From Madurella fahalii (lineage: Eukaryota; Ascomycota; Sordariomycetes; Sordariales), in assembly GCA_029876055.1 (NCBI GenBank), contig CM056877.1, positions 4,402,001 to 4,466,000 of the forward strand: a stretch of DNA of 64,000 nucleotides. Direction: 5' to 3'. Position numbers and translations under genes: made by a program. Positions 1 to 12,452 of the stretch are shown piece by piece. How positions within the stretch are numbered: position 1 is the first letter of the stretch; each line of letters begins with the position of its first letter. Under the pieces are notes generated by a model. It saw nothing but the letters and a program-made list of their open reading frames with translations, was not told the DNA's origin and ran no database searches.

Positions 1-2852
1 CTAGAGGCCGTACCGAATCTATAGTTGAGAACGACTAGACGGTAACCCCGGTTACAGGTTCAACTACATCAGCAATTGCAACTACGTTAGCAATTGGAAT
101 CGGCAATCTTATAGCAGACGGTTTTCGTACCTTCTAGCTCGATAGTCTATTTACTAAGCCGAGCTCAAGAAGTACGAGCAATAAGCCGATAAGATCGAGC
201 GGCTAAAGCAGTAGATTCTAAAGACAGTTAGTCTATATTACTAGCTTACCTCCTACGACCCAACCGAAACAATCTCGGAGTGGTATTCAGCTCTTCAAAC
301 CCAAGCTGGTATCAGTGACGACAAAGCTCTCTCAGACGTTCGGGAGACCTATCAACAAGCTGTCAAATCCCTTATACAGGTCCCTAAGGACCTAATTAGG
401 TAGTCCGAAAACTGGGAGCAAGCACGCTCTAATGCCTAAAGGAAGAAAGTTTCTAAGACTCTATCGACAAGCGCCTAGTTCCAGAATTTTACTAATACGG
501 TAAAGCCGATTATAAGTCACTGAGTTACAGCTTATAAGCTAGTGAAAGGAGCAAAGGCATCGCAGTTAACCCTGACCTACCGAGAGGTGGCTAACGACTT
601 TCGGGAGGAGGTAAAGCAGTCAACGAGAGCCTGTAAACTGGGTAGCCACCGGATAGCAAAAGGTACGTTTGGCCCTTCCTTCGCTGCCATAAAAGGTAGT
701 AAAGAGGCCTATCAGGAGGACGCTTCTGATAGCGAAGTCGGCCCTGGTAGTGATGGGGGGAACAAAATAATAGTCAACGAACGTAATAGGGTAGCTCTGG
801 TAGTAGCAAGCCTAAAAAGCAGAGTAAAGCTCTGGGCAAGGCCGAGACCCTAGAGGGCAAAAGACCTAAATTAGGGCCAAGGAAGGCCTTAGACACAGCT
901 ACAACTATAGATCCCTATTGTAGCTAGTTCTACCATTTGCAAAGATGCTACTATACCTTTCTAGAATTAGTACCTGAAGGATTCGCTGAAAGAGACTACG
1001 TTCGGATTAGGGTCGACAAGGCTTTGAAGGATTTAACTTTGTAAAAAGAAGTCGAGAAGCTGAGGTATTAGATAGAGTTATAGAGTTGACTAGGCTGGAA
1101 AATCGGCTGCTGCCCTGGTAGTTTTCTGATTATAAAGATAGCCTTTTTAACAGCTGAGTATCCTTTGAAAAATTCAGCTATCCTAGACTCTGGAACTACT
1201 ATTCATATCTTTAACTAAAGACATAGGTTCAATAATTACAAGAAGGCCAAGCTTGGCGACTATGTATAGGCTAGCGAAAGCCCAGTACCTATCTAAGGGT
1301 ACGGAGATATGGATATCCAGATTTAGAGGTACCAGCCATCACGACCCCGATAGCAATAGATACGGCAATGCCGACTAAAAACTACTTATATCCTACGGCT
1401 TCGAGACGTAGCCTACTGCCCTAGATTTGCCTGCAACCTGGTTTCTTTACGGCAATTGCGAAAGTAAGGAATTGGTAGGATATAAATCCTGGCAACAACT
1501 GCCTACAGAGGTTCAACGGCTTCGTCCTTGGCTATCTAGTAGATCGATACAACCAGTTTATCCTAGAAGACCTACCTCGCACCTACTCCAATGCAGCTTT
1601 TATTACACGCTGTAATAGGTTTAATACCTATACTAAAAGATAGCCTAGTAAAGCAATTGCTAACTTATAGCATTTATAGCTTGGTTATCCTGGCCTACAG
1701 ACATTGGAGCACCTTATCTAGTATATACAAGGTATATAGATTAAGGGGCCTACTACAGACGAATATAAGGCGTATAGAGTCTCTAAGGCCAAGCTTCAAA
1801 TCCGACGACAACCCAGAGTCCACAACGAAGGTCTAGGTATACACTTTGCTATTAACCTCTTCGACTTCAAAGAAGGGTATAACAGCTACCGATATTTGTT
1901 GTTGATAGTCGACTGATAGTCCGGGTTAGCCTGGGACTACTACCTTTAGGACAGAGAAGCCGAATCCATTATTTCAGCTCTCGATCATTTCTTCGGTACT
2001 CTAGAGCAACAATATCAACTACAGCCTAAGGTAGTAGAATGCAACAACGAATTCTATCAGCCAGTTATCAAGGCTGTTTTCATACGACACTTTATCAAGG
2101 TCGAGCCTTCGGCACCTAATACGCTAGCGCAAAATGGGGGCGCCGAACGCTTAGGGAATATGATCATAGAAAAGATCAGGGCAATGCGAGCCGGTGCCAA
2201 ATTTCCAGCAATACTTTGGCCAGAGATTGCCAGAGCTGCAGTCTATCTATATAACCGGACCCTTAAATACGACTACAACTGGAAGACCTCGTACGATCGA
2301 TTCCATACCTACCTTGCCTATAGAGATGGTGTGGTAGTAGAAGATAGGAAGCCAAACTAAGTTTACCTCTGAGCTTACGGCTGCAAAGCCTTTGCCTTGA
2401 CAACAAGTGCTTAAAAAGGGGTATTTAATAAGCCTAAAAATCTTCGGCAATGGAACCTAAAGCTGGAACTAAGAGCCTGGATCGGCTACTTTATCGGATA
2501 GCGCTCTTCAAATATCTATAGGATCTGGAACCCGGTAACCAATAGGGTGGTCAATATAAGGGATATGATATTCAATGAAGAGGAGATTTTTAACGGAGAC
2601 ATCTAAGCCCTAAAGGACAACTGCCTGTATCTCCAACTCAACGAACTGAGCTACCTCCTTACAACAATACAACTACCCGAACCAGAGGTACCAAGATCTA
2701 CAGTACTAGAAGAGGAAGCTGTTAAACAGCCGATACTAGATACCGACGAAGACTAGGCTGAAGAAGAGGTTGAAGAAGAGGTGCAATTTCTATATATGTC
2801 CTCAAAATTTGAGCTATATCCTACACCTCCTTTAATGCTACCGGCTGCATTG
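1..2852 (+). pseudogene. Copia gag-protease-integrase relic (outer element, left part)
   Basis: These are fragments of the copia polyprotein, broken by stops and frameshifts. A zinc-knuckle/pre-integrase-like stretch lies near 900-1040. An aspartic protease motif (LDSGTT) is encoded near 1180-1205. An integrase core runs from about 1890 to 2330: ECNNEF, where the catalytic Asp of the usual DNE is replaced by Asn, then QNGGAE and the YLYNR region. The post-integrase segment that normally follows the core (AYGCKAF, GY..S..Y..W, FNEEE) lies at 2360-2610. The Asp-to-Asn change and the many TAG codons fit C-to-T/G-to-A mutation. It encodes no working protein. Confidence 0.85.
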
Positions 2853-3120
2853 TGTTGGAACTACTGTCTGTAGCACCCACTTAATTAGTCAGGCTCCTTG
2901 GGCATAGATCTACACATATCTAGAAGGTCTTCATCAATGGGCTGGGCAGTCACCCTATCTTATTATTGTATGGTTATATTACAGATATCGCTCAGAAAGC
3001 AGGGAGCTCAGAAAGTTGACCTCTGGGAGCACCCGTCACATGATCCAACACCTGTCAGTAGGTGCCCCCAGCTGTACAAAGTAGGTCGCTTATTTGCAAC
3101 GACAGTCCTCATTTCCAACA
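2853..3120 (-). repeat. 3' LTR of the nested copia element
   Basis: This 268-bp partner of the LTR at 8387-8653 is preceded by CATTG (2848-2852). The short open frame inside it (2898-3143) is not a gene. Confidence 0.93.
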
Positions 3121-6100
3121 CACCTCCCCAGTTAAGCTCGTAGGGCGAAACTAGCTCAAATCGCCTAGAAATGTTTAAATCGCTTAAATCTATCGTAGGC
3201 CGTTAGATCAATCGTAATCCATCAAGGTATCTCCATCGTGATCCTTTTCCACTGCTTCCATTACATCTAGGTACTCCTGTTACTGATCCTCTACTTCCTT
3301 GCACTCTACCAGTCTGTTTTCTATATCTACGAAGCTTATCTGGGCTATAAAGCGATCGTATTTCTCCCTACTCAGTGCCTTTATAAGACCGTCCGCGATT
3401 ATCTCGGTACTCTTCGTATACTTGACGTTAATCGCGCCTCGCTGAACTTCTTGTCGTAACCAGTAGTTATGGATATCAACGTACCTCAGGCTCGTCTTAA
3501 ACACTATATACTCTATACTTACCAGTCGTATCATCTATATATTATTACATTCTATCGTAATATACTCGTTGTCGAGGGAAACACTCAGATCCTTCAATAG
3601 GCAGTTTATATAGAGCGACTCCTTTACTGCCTACGAGACAATAAGGAGCTTAGCCTTTATAGTAGACGTCGTTACTATATCCTGCTTATTTGTACGCTAT
3701 CCTATTATCCTACTAAACAGCTTGATTACGTATATCTAGGAGCTTTTACGATCAAGTATATTATCTATAAATAACGTGTCGCTAGCGATTTGGAGGCTAT
3801 CGCCACCTCCTATCTAGAGCACTAGGGAGCTTATTCTCTTAAGGTAGAGTAAAACTCTATCGGTTGCCTTATTATAGAGCGGTCCGGGATTTGTAACGAA
3901 GTACACGAGGTACGAGATCGCGAAGGCAATATCTGGGTATATGATTACAGCTGTATATAGGATTGATCTGACTTTGTATATATATCGGTGCCTTTCGTCG
4001 TAGGTATCGCTTCTATTGTATAGAAGGAGTTCGTTGCAGCTTAAAGGCGTCGCTGTAGGCTATTCTGATCGTACTAGGTTAGTAATTTTGTTAATATATA
4101 CGGATTGGGATAGCTAGATTAAGCGTTTCTTGCAATCCCTTAAGACTTTGATCCCTAAAAACCACTATAGTAGATTTCCTCCTATTAATTTGTATTGTAC
4201 GTTGATTCTAGTGATTATATTGAAGGCGGCTTTTCTTAGGTACTTAGGAAATGCTAGGACGATATCGTCTATATATATAAAGATGATGATGCCATTCTTA
4301 ATAAAGGTATATAGCTCGTAGAGAACTAGATTAAATTCTATTGCGACTATAGTCGTTATAAACGTTCGTTGCTATAGAAGCGGTAATCTTTGTAATCTAT
4401 AGAGAGCTTTTCTAAGTTATAAGATAGTCCTCCTTTTGCGGTATCTAGGCGCTATATATATAAATACTACCTCGTCGAGATCTACGTTGACGAAGGTATT
4501 GGATACGTTGTACTATAGGAGCTCTAAATCGAAGTGTACAGCGATCGCTATAATCGTACGGAAAGATCTCCTAGCGAGCGTTGCAATATATATCTCTTGA
4601 TCTAGGTCTTTAATCTGTTAATCGCCTCTTACTATAAGGCGTATCTTCGCTTTAGCAAAGATACTATACTTGTTGAACTTATATACATATACCTATCGGC
4701 AGTCGAGGATCTTATACCCTATTGCCTCGGCTTTTCTAACTTCGAGCTAGGATTCTATATAGTTATAGCTCTCGAGGTATTTACGTTTAGCTTCTTCGAA
4801 TTATAACCCTAAAGGATGATTCTTGAGATCGTAGTACTTATTAGATAGCTCTGGGAGTTCTCTGTAGTAGATATACTCGTTTGATCTGAGCTTTCTTTCT
4901 ACTTCCTTATAGGTAATTGTTATCTAGTTCTTCAATAGAAGGTCTTTAATCGACTTCCTCGCTGCCTATGCTCTTAAGAGCTTACGGCTATCTTAGTTGA
5001 TCTCGTTTATCTGGATTCCTCCTAGGAACGTAGCTTTCTAGCTTTCAGTACAGTAGAGCTTGATCCTACGAATATAGTTGATCCTACTTGATTGGCATTG
5101 ATCGCCTACAAGTCTATCTCTAAGTACTTCTATTGATCCGTAGAATATAGTAGCGATTATCGCGGTTAGTAGCGACAGCGGCAGTATTAGGAACGGCTTA
5201 AACCGTACCTTTATATAGATTTTCTCTATAGCCTTCTATATATCTAAGATCGATCCCTCTATCCGGATACCCTGTTGATCTGGACTCAAATCTGGTCGGG
5301 TCCCTCTAATAGCTAGCTCTTATATAACGAGCTCGTAACTCTATACCCTATGATCTGGGTTCTCCTAGGAAGGCTTGTAAGTAGGTATCTTACTAGGTTC
5401 TAGGGTGTTTATAGAGTACTATTGTAATAATCAAGCGAATTCCTCTAAGTCTACTTCTCTGATATTGTCCTTCAGGCTTTTAAGATTGCTATTAAAGAAC
5501 TCTTCTTCGTTAAAGATTATATTATAGGTAATTACAACTTCGTTGTATAGAGGATTCTATATCCTATACATGTTCGTAGAGGTGTATCCAACAAAGTATC
5601 CGATCTAGGTATATAGATCGAGTCGCTTGAGGTGCTATTCTTTCTTTATTGCCTAAGCGGTTATTACGTATACCTTATAGCCGAATGCTTGTAAATGCTC
5701 TAATTATAGCTTCTTTCGTTCTCCGTTGTATATATATAGGATCTCCTATAGTATCTTCTATCCTATCCGGTACTATGGTATCCGGTTTACTAGGTATACT
5801 GTAGTTGTACTGATCTCCTTCTAGAGGGAGCTTAGGAACTTCGCGCCTACTCTTATCGAGTATATCTTGTTCTTGATTATACCTCCCGAGTGTTCGGCTA
5901 TACTGTTAAGGTCCTATGTATATAGGGGTGAGGGCTTAGACTTGATTAACTTCGAGGTAAGATATACTTTGATTGTGTGACTCTTAACGATCTTGTTGTC
6001 GGATTCGATAGTTTTGATCTTTATCTTGAAATAGAGCTCTAGTATTAATACTAGGGACTCGAGGATGTCTATAATCGTAGGTGCCTCCTTGTTAGTGAGG

Positions 6101-8386
6101 TAGTAATCCTATATATACCTAGAGTACCTGTCGATAATGAGTATTAGGGTCTTGAATCTCTATTAATCGGGCTTAAAGTCGTAGAAGTCGAGGGCGAGGC
6201 ACTCTCTAGGGAGGATTCTATTTAGATCTCTAGACTTATAACAGATCTGTCGCTTTATCTTACTAAGTATATAGGTATCGTATTCGTAGGTAGTGAGTAC
6301 CTTGATCTTAGTTCCTTCTATTACGTTGACGAGGCGCTTAAGTGCTCTTGGGCCTAGATAGCCTATTCGTAGATACTACGTAGTACCTATAACGTATCTG
6401 GGCCGCCGCTTGGTCTAGATATTGAACTTATTACAGTATGCTACGAAGACGGTATTGGTAATCTCGTCTACAATGTATTTAAATACAAATTGATTATAGC
6501 GATCCTCGAGTATATAGAGAGGTATACCCTCTGCTCTTTTTAGTAGGGTAGGCGTTAAGTGCGTATCCTAGTAGTATCCGGATTCCTTAAGGCGGCGTAG
6601 CAATATAAGGTTGTATACCATTTCTTTATACAGTGCTATACCTTATAGGTACAGAAGGCGTTGGTATCCCAGTAGAGAGCGAACTTCGATATCTACCTCC
6701 CTATATCTAAGGATAGGCAGGCAGTAATCTCCTACCTAGATCTCATTTCCTGGGGGTACACTTCTGAGGTTGAGAAAACAGCTCGGCTTGTTGAAGATAT
6801 AGATTATAGCACCTGAATCGAGGATCGCTAAGTACCGTAGTAGGTAGGTAGCTACTAATAGCGCTGATCCTACTGCTATAAAAGTGGTATCGACCTTTAC
6901 GATCTTCTTAGATAGTCAACTATTATCCTCGAATCTTACTTTAGCCCTAGTTTCTTATATAGGAGATCGTATCCGATTTTATATCGATTAGCCTGCTAGT
7001 AATCTGCTTCTTAGCCTCTTTCGTTTAGTGTTATTGGGTTTAGAGCTTGAGTTCCTAGCTTTCTTATTAAGCTAGGTAACTTCCTTTTGTAGCTCTTTCG
7101 AGGTTCTATCTAACGAGCTCGATAATATACTCCCTTTTTTCGAACTACTATAGTAGTAGCTGATCTGTTATATAGAAGTACTAATTAAGGCAGTATAGGC
7201 ACTTATATACCCTATAGCCCGATAGCTCTCCTCTAGTATATCCTTTCTTATATATATAGATATCGTTGTTTCTCGATTGTAAGTGCTTAGTAATTCTATT
7301 GTCAGTATCGCCTTAATCGGCGAAAGTAGCTATAAATACACCTCTTACGATATACGACTTGCTTTCACTCCTTTAAATATTGTAGATCTCGTCCTGGAAG
7401 TCGTTACTAAGCTTATAGTATTCTAGGGTATCACTTTCGATCTCCTTCGAATAAAGTATCTGGTAGATCTGGTACTAGTTAGTATATCCTATACCCTTTA
7501 CTACTCTCTTAAAGTCAGGGAACTAAGAAGATAATCCTTTAGCCTCGGCTACTGTTTTGTTCTATATATAGGCCATTATACGCTCCTAGGTTCGAAGCTA
7601 TATACTTATATCCTTTTAAGGGTATATAAACAGCTTGATCACTTCGAGGTATATATCTTATACGATTATCTTCTTATGCACTTCGGTAATGCCGACCTGA
7701 TTACGTAGATTCGTGTACTACACTACTAGCGAGACCGTAGGATTATAGGAGATTTACTGTAAGTAGCTCGAAACTATATTATTGACCTACGCCTTAAGCT
7801 CCTTAGTATTATCCTTCTCTTTCTCGAAGCGCTGTAGCTGCATTGTATATTCGGTATATTCAAGCGAGTAGGAGCTCCTTCTAGCGGTCGAGAGCTCTAT
7901 AATGGATTTGGGCTTGGCTCCGATATCGATACGCTTTTGGTACAGTGCTCCCTGGCTCTAGGTATCGAAATCGTAGGAGCCGTCGATTGTAGCTATATTG
8001 GGCGTTGTAGCTCCGGCTGAGGAAACTGTTATATGGCGTTCTGATTGCCTTACTGGGAGCTCTCGTTTTTCGAACTTCGCGAGATCAGGGGGCTGAGGAA
8101 GGCTCAGAAATGGCTCCCTGATATCTACGTCGGGGTTGATCTTGTCCTAAAGATCGGCGGCTACAGCTCTCGATTGGAACTCGTGGTTCTACGTACGCTA
8201 GTCGTCTGGGCTCGTAAGGCGGGCCGTAGTATCGTCGGTCTTCGTGGTGGTTATCTTATCTAGTTTGATCGTTGCTCTTGTGTTGTACTTCCAACAGTTG
8301 TTTGGTTGCGTTGATCGTGTCTTGGGTGCGTATCTGACTAAAGTTCCTGATCGTAGAAGCAAAGATCGCTTGCCGGGCTTATAACT
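3121..8386 (-). pseudogene. Degenerate gag-pol of the nested copia element
   Basis: Read on the - strand, the polyprotein C-terminus (RNase H with VDIHNYWLRQEV and ADGLIKAL) is the longest surviving piece, at 3280-3534. The RT catalytic box (FIYIDDIVLAF) is visible near 4240-4300. Integrase-like sequence lies upstream, roughly 5.5-6.7 kb, and gag toward 7-8.3 kb. Stops occur every few tens of codons on all frames, so the element cannot make its own proteins. The + strand frame at 8045-8263 is an antisense shadow. Confidence 0.82.
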
Positions 8387-8653
8387 GTTGGAACTACTAT
8401 CTGTGGCACCCACTTAATTAGTTAGGCTCGTTGGGCACAGATCTATATATATCTAGAAGGTCTTTATCAATAGGCTGAGCAGTCGCCCTATCTTGTTGTT
8501 GTGTGGTTATATTGCAGATATCGCTCAGGAAGTAGGGAGCTCAGAAAGTTGACCCTTGGGAGCACCCGTCATATGATCCGATACCTGTCAGCAGATGCCC
8601 CCAGCTGTACAAAGTGAGTCACTCATTTGCGACGACAGTCCTCATTTCCAACA
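8387..8653 (-). repeat. 5' LTR of the nested copia element
   Basis: This 267-bp repeat carries the terminal TGTTGGAA/TTCCAACA inverted repeat. It differs from its partner at 2853-3120 at roughly a tenth of positions by hand comparison, almost all transitions. CATTG follows directly on the right. Confidence 0.93.
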
Positions 8654-10401
8654 CATTGCTTGCAGCTTTGATCTAACAAACCGGTTGTCAAGCTGTATTA
8701 GATTCAACCTTTAAACGCTAGATAGCTGCCTTTATGGCAGGACGGTTACAGCAACCAGTTGGTGTATGCGAAGGTCAGGCACTTACGAAGGTAATGGTAC
8801 AACGACTTGCTAGACGGCCTTACGGTCTACAGACTCTCTACAGCTAAGATCTATCTCCACTGCCGAGATAGCACTACTAGCTTAAAGACTACTTATTCAA
8901 GGATCAATTTATCCAAGCCAAAAAGGATTATTTGCAAGTGAATACTATAATAGATTGTTGGACCGAAGTCGACCGGCAAGAGTCGTAGAAGGAAAACAAG
9001 TATATTTTGGGTTATATATGGGTATATATCTATAAGCTCAACCAAGACGGAACTTTCAAGAAGTGTAAAGCAAGGCTGGTTGTTAGAGATGACCAATAAA
9101 GACCATTGGTATAGAAGACCTATATAGCTACCCTCGCTGCTAGATCATTTTGTATCGTTATAGCTATTGCAGTTAGATTCGACCTCGAATTAAAACAGTT
9201 CGACGTAGTCAACGCCTTTGTCAACGCTACTCTAGAAGATACTATCTATATACAGATGCCTCCTGGCTATAAAAGTCTTGGTAAAGTCCTACGGCTGAAG
9301 AAAGCCCTATATGGTCTCCGCGAATCAGTATTACTTTGGCAAAAAGAACTTAAGACGACTCTCTCCACTCTAAGGTTCCAGGCCGTTCTGTACGAGCTCT
9401 GTATCCTGATCAAAGATAGAATCCTTATTTTCTTCTATATCGACGATATTGTCTTAGGTTATAAGAAAGAAAAGACAGCCATCACCTAGATACTGATTAA
9501 CCTGCTATAACAAAAGTACTAGCTTATAGGCGGAGATGACTTACAATGGTTCCTGGACATCGAAGTTATAAGGGATCGATCTAAAGGATCGATCTAGCTG
9601 TCGTAAACAGTTTACCTTGATAAGATTGTTAACCTAGCTATAACGAATCCAACAGCTAAGATCCCAATGGCTACAGCCAAATTATTGCCGTACGATAATA
9701 AAGCAGAGTATTCGTTAATTACTAGTTATTAACGGAAGACTGGATCTATTCTATACGCCGCTGTGATTACAAGGCCCGATATAGCTTTTACAGTGTCACG
9801 GCTAGTCAGATTCAATACCAACCCTAGGTCTGAGTACTATAAAGCTGTAGACCAAGTCCTCTATTATTTACATTATACGCGCAAACTAGCCTTACAATTA
9901 AGGGGTAATGACGACTATGTTGTTACTAGTGACACCTCTTTTGCCAACAACAGCCTTGATCGAAAGAGCTCCCAGGCGTACGCCATAAAGTTGTTTGGTA
10001 GGCTTATAGGTTGGAGGGCTAACAAGCAAGAAACTATTACTACATCTACTACAGAGGCTGAACTACTTGCCTTGGTGTAAGCCGCCAAAGAGTCTCTCTT
10101 TGTAAGCTGACTACTGGCCGAACTGTCAGTTAAACTGGACGACCACTACATTAAGATTCAGTGTGACAATTAGCAGACTATACGACTTGTCACGGCTGAA
10201 GTGGCTACCCTCCAGACCCGACTACAGTACATGGATATTCACAACCACTGGTTGCGCCAGGAAGTGGCAAGCAAGAAAATCAAGGTAGAATACACGCCCT
10301 TAGCTAAGATGATGGCAAACGGGTTAACCAAAGCTCTTAACTACCCGTTATACCAAAGATTCATTAAGCAACTAGGACTGATACAGATACCTAGTCTGTA
10401 A
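8654..10401 (+). pseudogene. Copia reverse transcriptase-RNase H relic (outer element, right part)
   Basis: This continues the polyprotein after the nested insertion. The RT N-terminal region (GYIWVYIYKLNQDG, KARLV) lies near 9000-9080. The fingers/palm segment (QFDVVNAFVNA, MPPGY, KALYGL) lies at 9190-9330. The catalytic FYIDDIV box lies near 9430-9455, and RNase H runs from 9763 to about 10400 (TRPDIAF, SDTSFAN, TSTTEAE, MDIHNHWLRQEV). Stops around 9490, 9730 and 10080 break the frame. It is the same element as 1-2852 because the sequence joins cleanly across the insertion. Confidence 0.88.
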
Positions 10402-10449
10402 GAGAGAAGTCCAGATTTAAGTTCCTGACGGGTTGAATCTGAGGGGGTG

Positions 10450-10712
10450 TGTCAAAAGGGTTAGGTGCCAGTCCAAAGGATCAGGATCATAGGATCTAGT
10501 GTAGGAGCTAAACCCATGTACTCTATTGAGCTAAGGAAGACTGGCAGCTAACTGCGCCACTGTACAGACGTCATCCTGTACGTGTATCTCGTCTATAAAG
10601 GGGGCAAGCTCTCTAGCAGAGATAAAGACAAGGCATACAACCAAGAATGAAGACAAGATACAAAATCCTAAACTGTTATTTCCCAAGATTCAGAGGTGCC
10701 GTGTTTCCGATA
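10450..10712 (+). repeat. 3' LTR of the outer copia element
   Basis: It starts TGTCAAAAGGGT directly after a purine tract and ends CCGATA, where the related solo LTR at 23340-23628 ends CCGACA. The change is one transition in the terminal GACA. The two share the first 12 bases and the terminal AGAGGTGC/CCGAYA block, so they belong to one family. Confidence 0.8.
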
Positions 10713-10776
10713 GTCCAACCAATGTAAAGTAGTATACTCAGTGCACTCTATTGTTTGCGGGCCAAGATCATGGGCC

Positions 10777-11327
10777 GTAACAGACTCAATTCCCGTTAAA
10801 GGAAGCTAACCAAGAGGCTCACCTATAGCAAGAGGCCGTGGATGTAATGTTATAGCCACGCCTACAGGTACCGCAGACCGATACCGAGGTGCGGCACGAC
10901 TGCAGTTCATACAGGTCGTATAAGGTGCACCGTTCGGGCGAAGTCGAAACTAGCTAACGGGACAATATTCGCGGCATCTATTGCAAAAGTGGTCCTGGGA
11001 GGCCCGTTGAGCACGCCGTTGACGCGGCATTTTTGAGTGTATGGAGGGAGGAAAGGAGGGAAAATGCTCGTAAAAGGAGCAGCCCGTAAAAAGAGCAGCC
11101 CGTAAAATTTTTCCAAGTCTTTATAAGCTTGTCAGTCAAGACTTTTTGCTCCAATAAAAATTTATAACAGGTATGTACCTTGCGGCTGTTAACTGTTAAC
11201 AGCTATACTACCGGTAAAAGACTAACAATTAGTTAAGGAAGACCCCTGTTTTACAGCTAAATCGGCCATCGCAGTACCCGCCAAAGTTGGCCAGTTCTGT
11301 AGTCTCTTATATAGAGAAGATGTTGAG
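10777..11327. repeat. Dispersed ~550-bp repeat, uninterrupted copy
   Basis: It aligns by eye with 20286-22962 once two insertions there are removed. Shared blocks include GTTAAAGGAAG-like and GTTATAGCCAC near the start, AATTTATAACAG, CTGTTAACAG, and a distal CTGTTTTACAGCTAA...TAGTCTCTTATATAGAGAA block. Each insertion site is present here in its unoccupied form (single GACTT near 11139-11143; single TA at 11230-11231). The family is unknown; it could be an LTR or a MITE. The open frame on the - strand at 10907-11116 is not convincing. Confidence 0.75.
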
Positions 11328-12452
11328 ATCAGAGTATATTTAGTCGAGAAGTAGAACCACCAATTTGCCAAACTATCGAGTCTTGTATCTGGAAGGCAAT
11401 CCCATGAACCGAGCTGGCCGGAGTGGATGCCACCAGATCCTAGAGTAACGTAGTCGCCGAGTCTGAGGAGGCATCGAGTGTTCTCGTCTAGTTACCCAGA
11501 TTTTCCGAATAGCACCGCCAGGCAACCATCTTACGATGTCGCGAGTACAACACCAGCACTTGCGCTCCCGGTAGCAACGTAGCTTACCCAGGTCGCGCTC
11601 GACAAGGCTCTCCTTCGGCCCTTCTCCTGGAGGGCGCGCTGACACTATTGCAATAACCTCGGCGACGAAGCAGTAAGGTAATTGCCGCCTCTTAATGTAG
11701 AAGGTGTAGTGCAGTCATATTGAGGAGCACCCTTGGCATTTGCGTCTTCAACGTAACACTAAGACCGCGCTTCAACCAGAGTCACCCACGTGGCTTACAG
11801 AAGAGCCGGCCTTATCGTGACAGATTGTGTGTCACATTTCGCGTACCATTGCGGTACCATTGGTGATGGCCAGCTTAGAATTACGAACACGGGACCGGGC
11901 GGCCTGACTGGTCCATCTTATACCCGGCATTGCAGGTGATACTATGGCTCCACCTGAGTCGAAACAAGGTGGTTCCTCCGGTACAATATCCCGTCGTCGA
12001 TGGCGCTTGGCACCCTCGGCAGCAACATGAGGGATAACAGGTCGATTGGTGCTGACTTGATATCCAAGATTGGGACCTTTGATCCTGTGCCAGCCGGTTG
12101 CGACTTGCAAGGCTAAGTCAGGATGCTCAAGCGTCAATACGGGAAGAATAAGCACGTTGTAACAGAAGTATGACAGACTACCGCAAGTAGCCAGCCCAAG
12201 AACCAGGCTAAGCGGTCCGAACCATAAGTCGATGACAACGCCAGGGACGCGCTGTCGCCGCAGCTGGCGGAGGGAACAGCGTCTACTAGTACCTCCAATG
12301 TCCCCATCGTAGCTTAAGGCAAAAGAAGATGAATCACTAATCTATAGGGCGGGTCACTCCATTAACTACCAGGTACTAAGTAGGTAGGTACCTACCTATG
12401 CTGTATTTACAATTGCAGCGATTACCCTCCCCGACAGCGTCGCCCACGTCTC
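11328..12452. other. Intergenic, no gene recognised
   Basis: Only short frames occur (about 90 and 107 codons on the - strand at 11373-11645 and 11832-12155), with no recognisable domain or splice structure. It lies downstream of the LysM gene and may hold old repeat debris. Confidence 0.5.

Larger units (their letters stand above)
2853..8653 (-). mobile_element. Complete Ty1/copia retrotransposon nested in the outer element
   Basis: Two direct repeats of 268 and 267 bp (2853-3120, 8387-8653) both begin TGTTGGAA and end TTCCAACA. They are flanked by an identical CATTG at 2848-2852 and 8654-8658, a 5-bp target-site duplication. The internal region is read on the - strand. Next to the 8387 LTR it has a primer-binding-like stretch (GTTATAAGCCCGG on the - strand). 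Next to the 3120 LTR it has a purine tract (CTGGGGAGGTG). Insertion is antisense to the host element. Confidence 0.95.
1..10712 (+). mobile_element. Degenerate Ty1/copia LTR retrotransposon (outer element, 5' end outside window)
   Basis: This is a copia element read on the + strand in the order Gag/zinc knuckle, protease, integrase, reverse transcriptase, RNase H. It is followed by a purine tract (near 10437-10449) and a 3' LTR at 10450-10712. It is split by another element at 2853-8653. Removing that insertion and one CATTG restores a continuous reading across the junction (LPAALLAALI). Many in-frame TAG and TAA codons and a strong TpA excess make it inactive. The left LTR lies outside the window, so its own target duplication cannot be tested. 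Confidence 0.9.

Noticed and set aside
8045..8413. Small genes inside the nested copia's gag region
   Set aside because: They lie between LTR-defined ends and overlap on both strands; they are fragments of the element.
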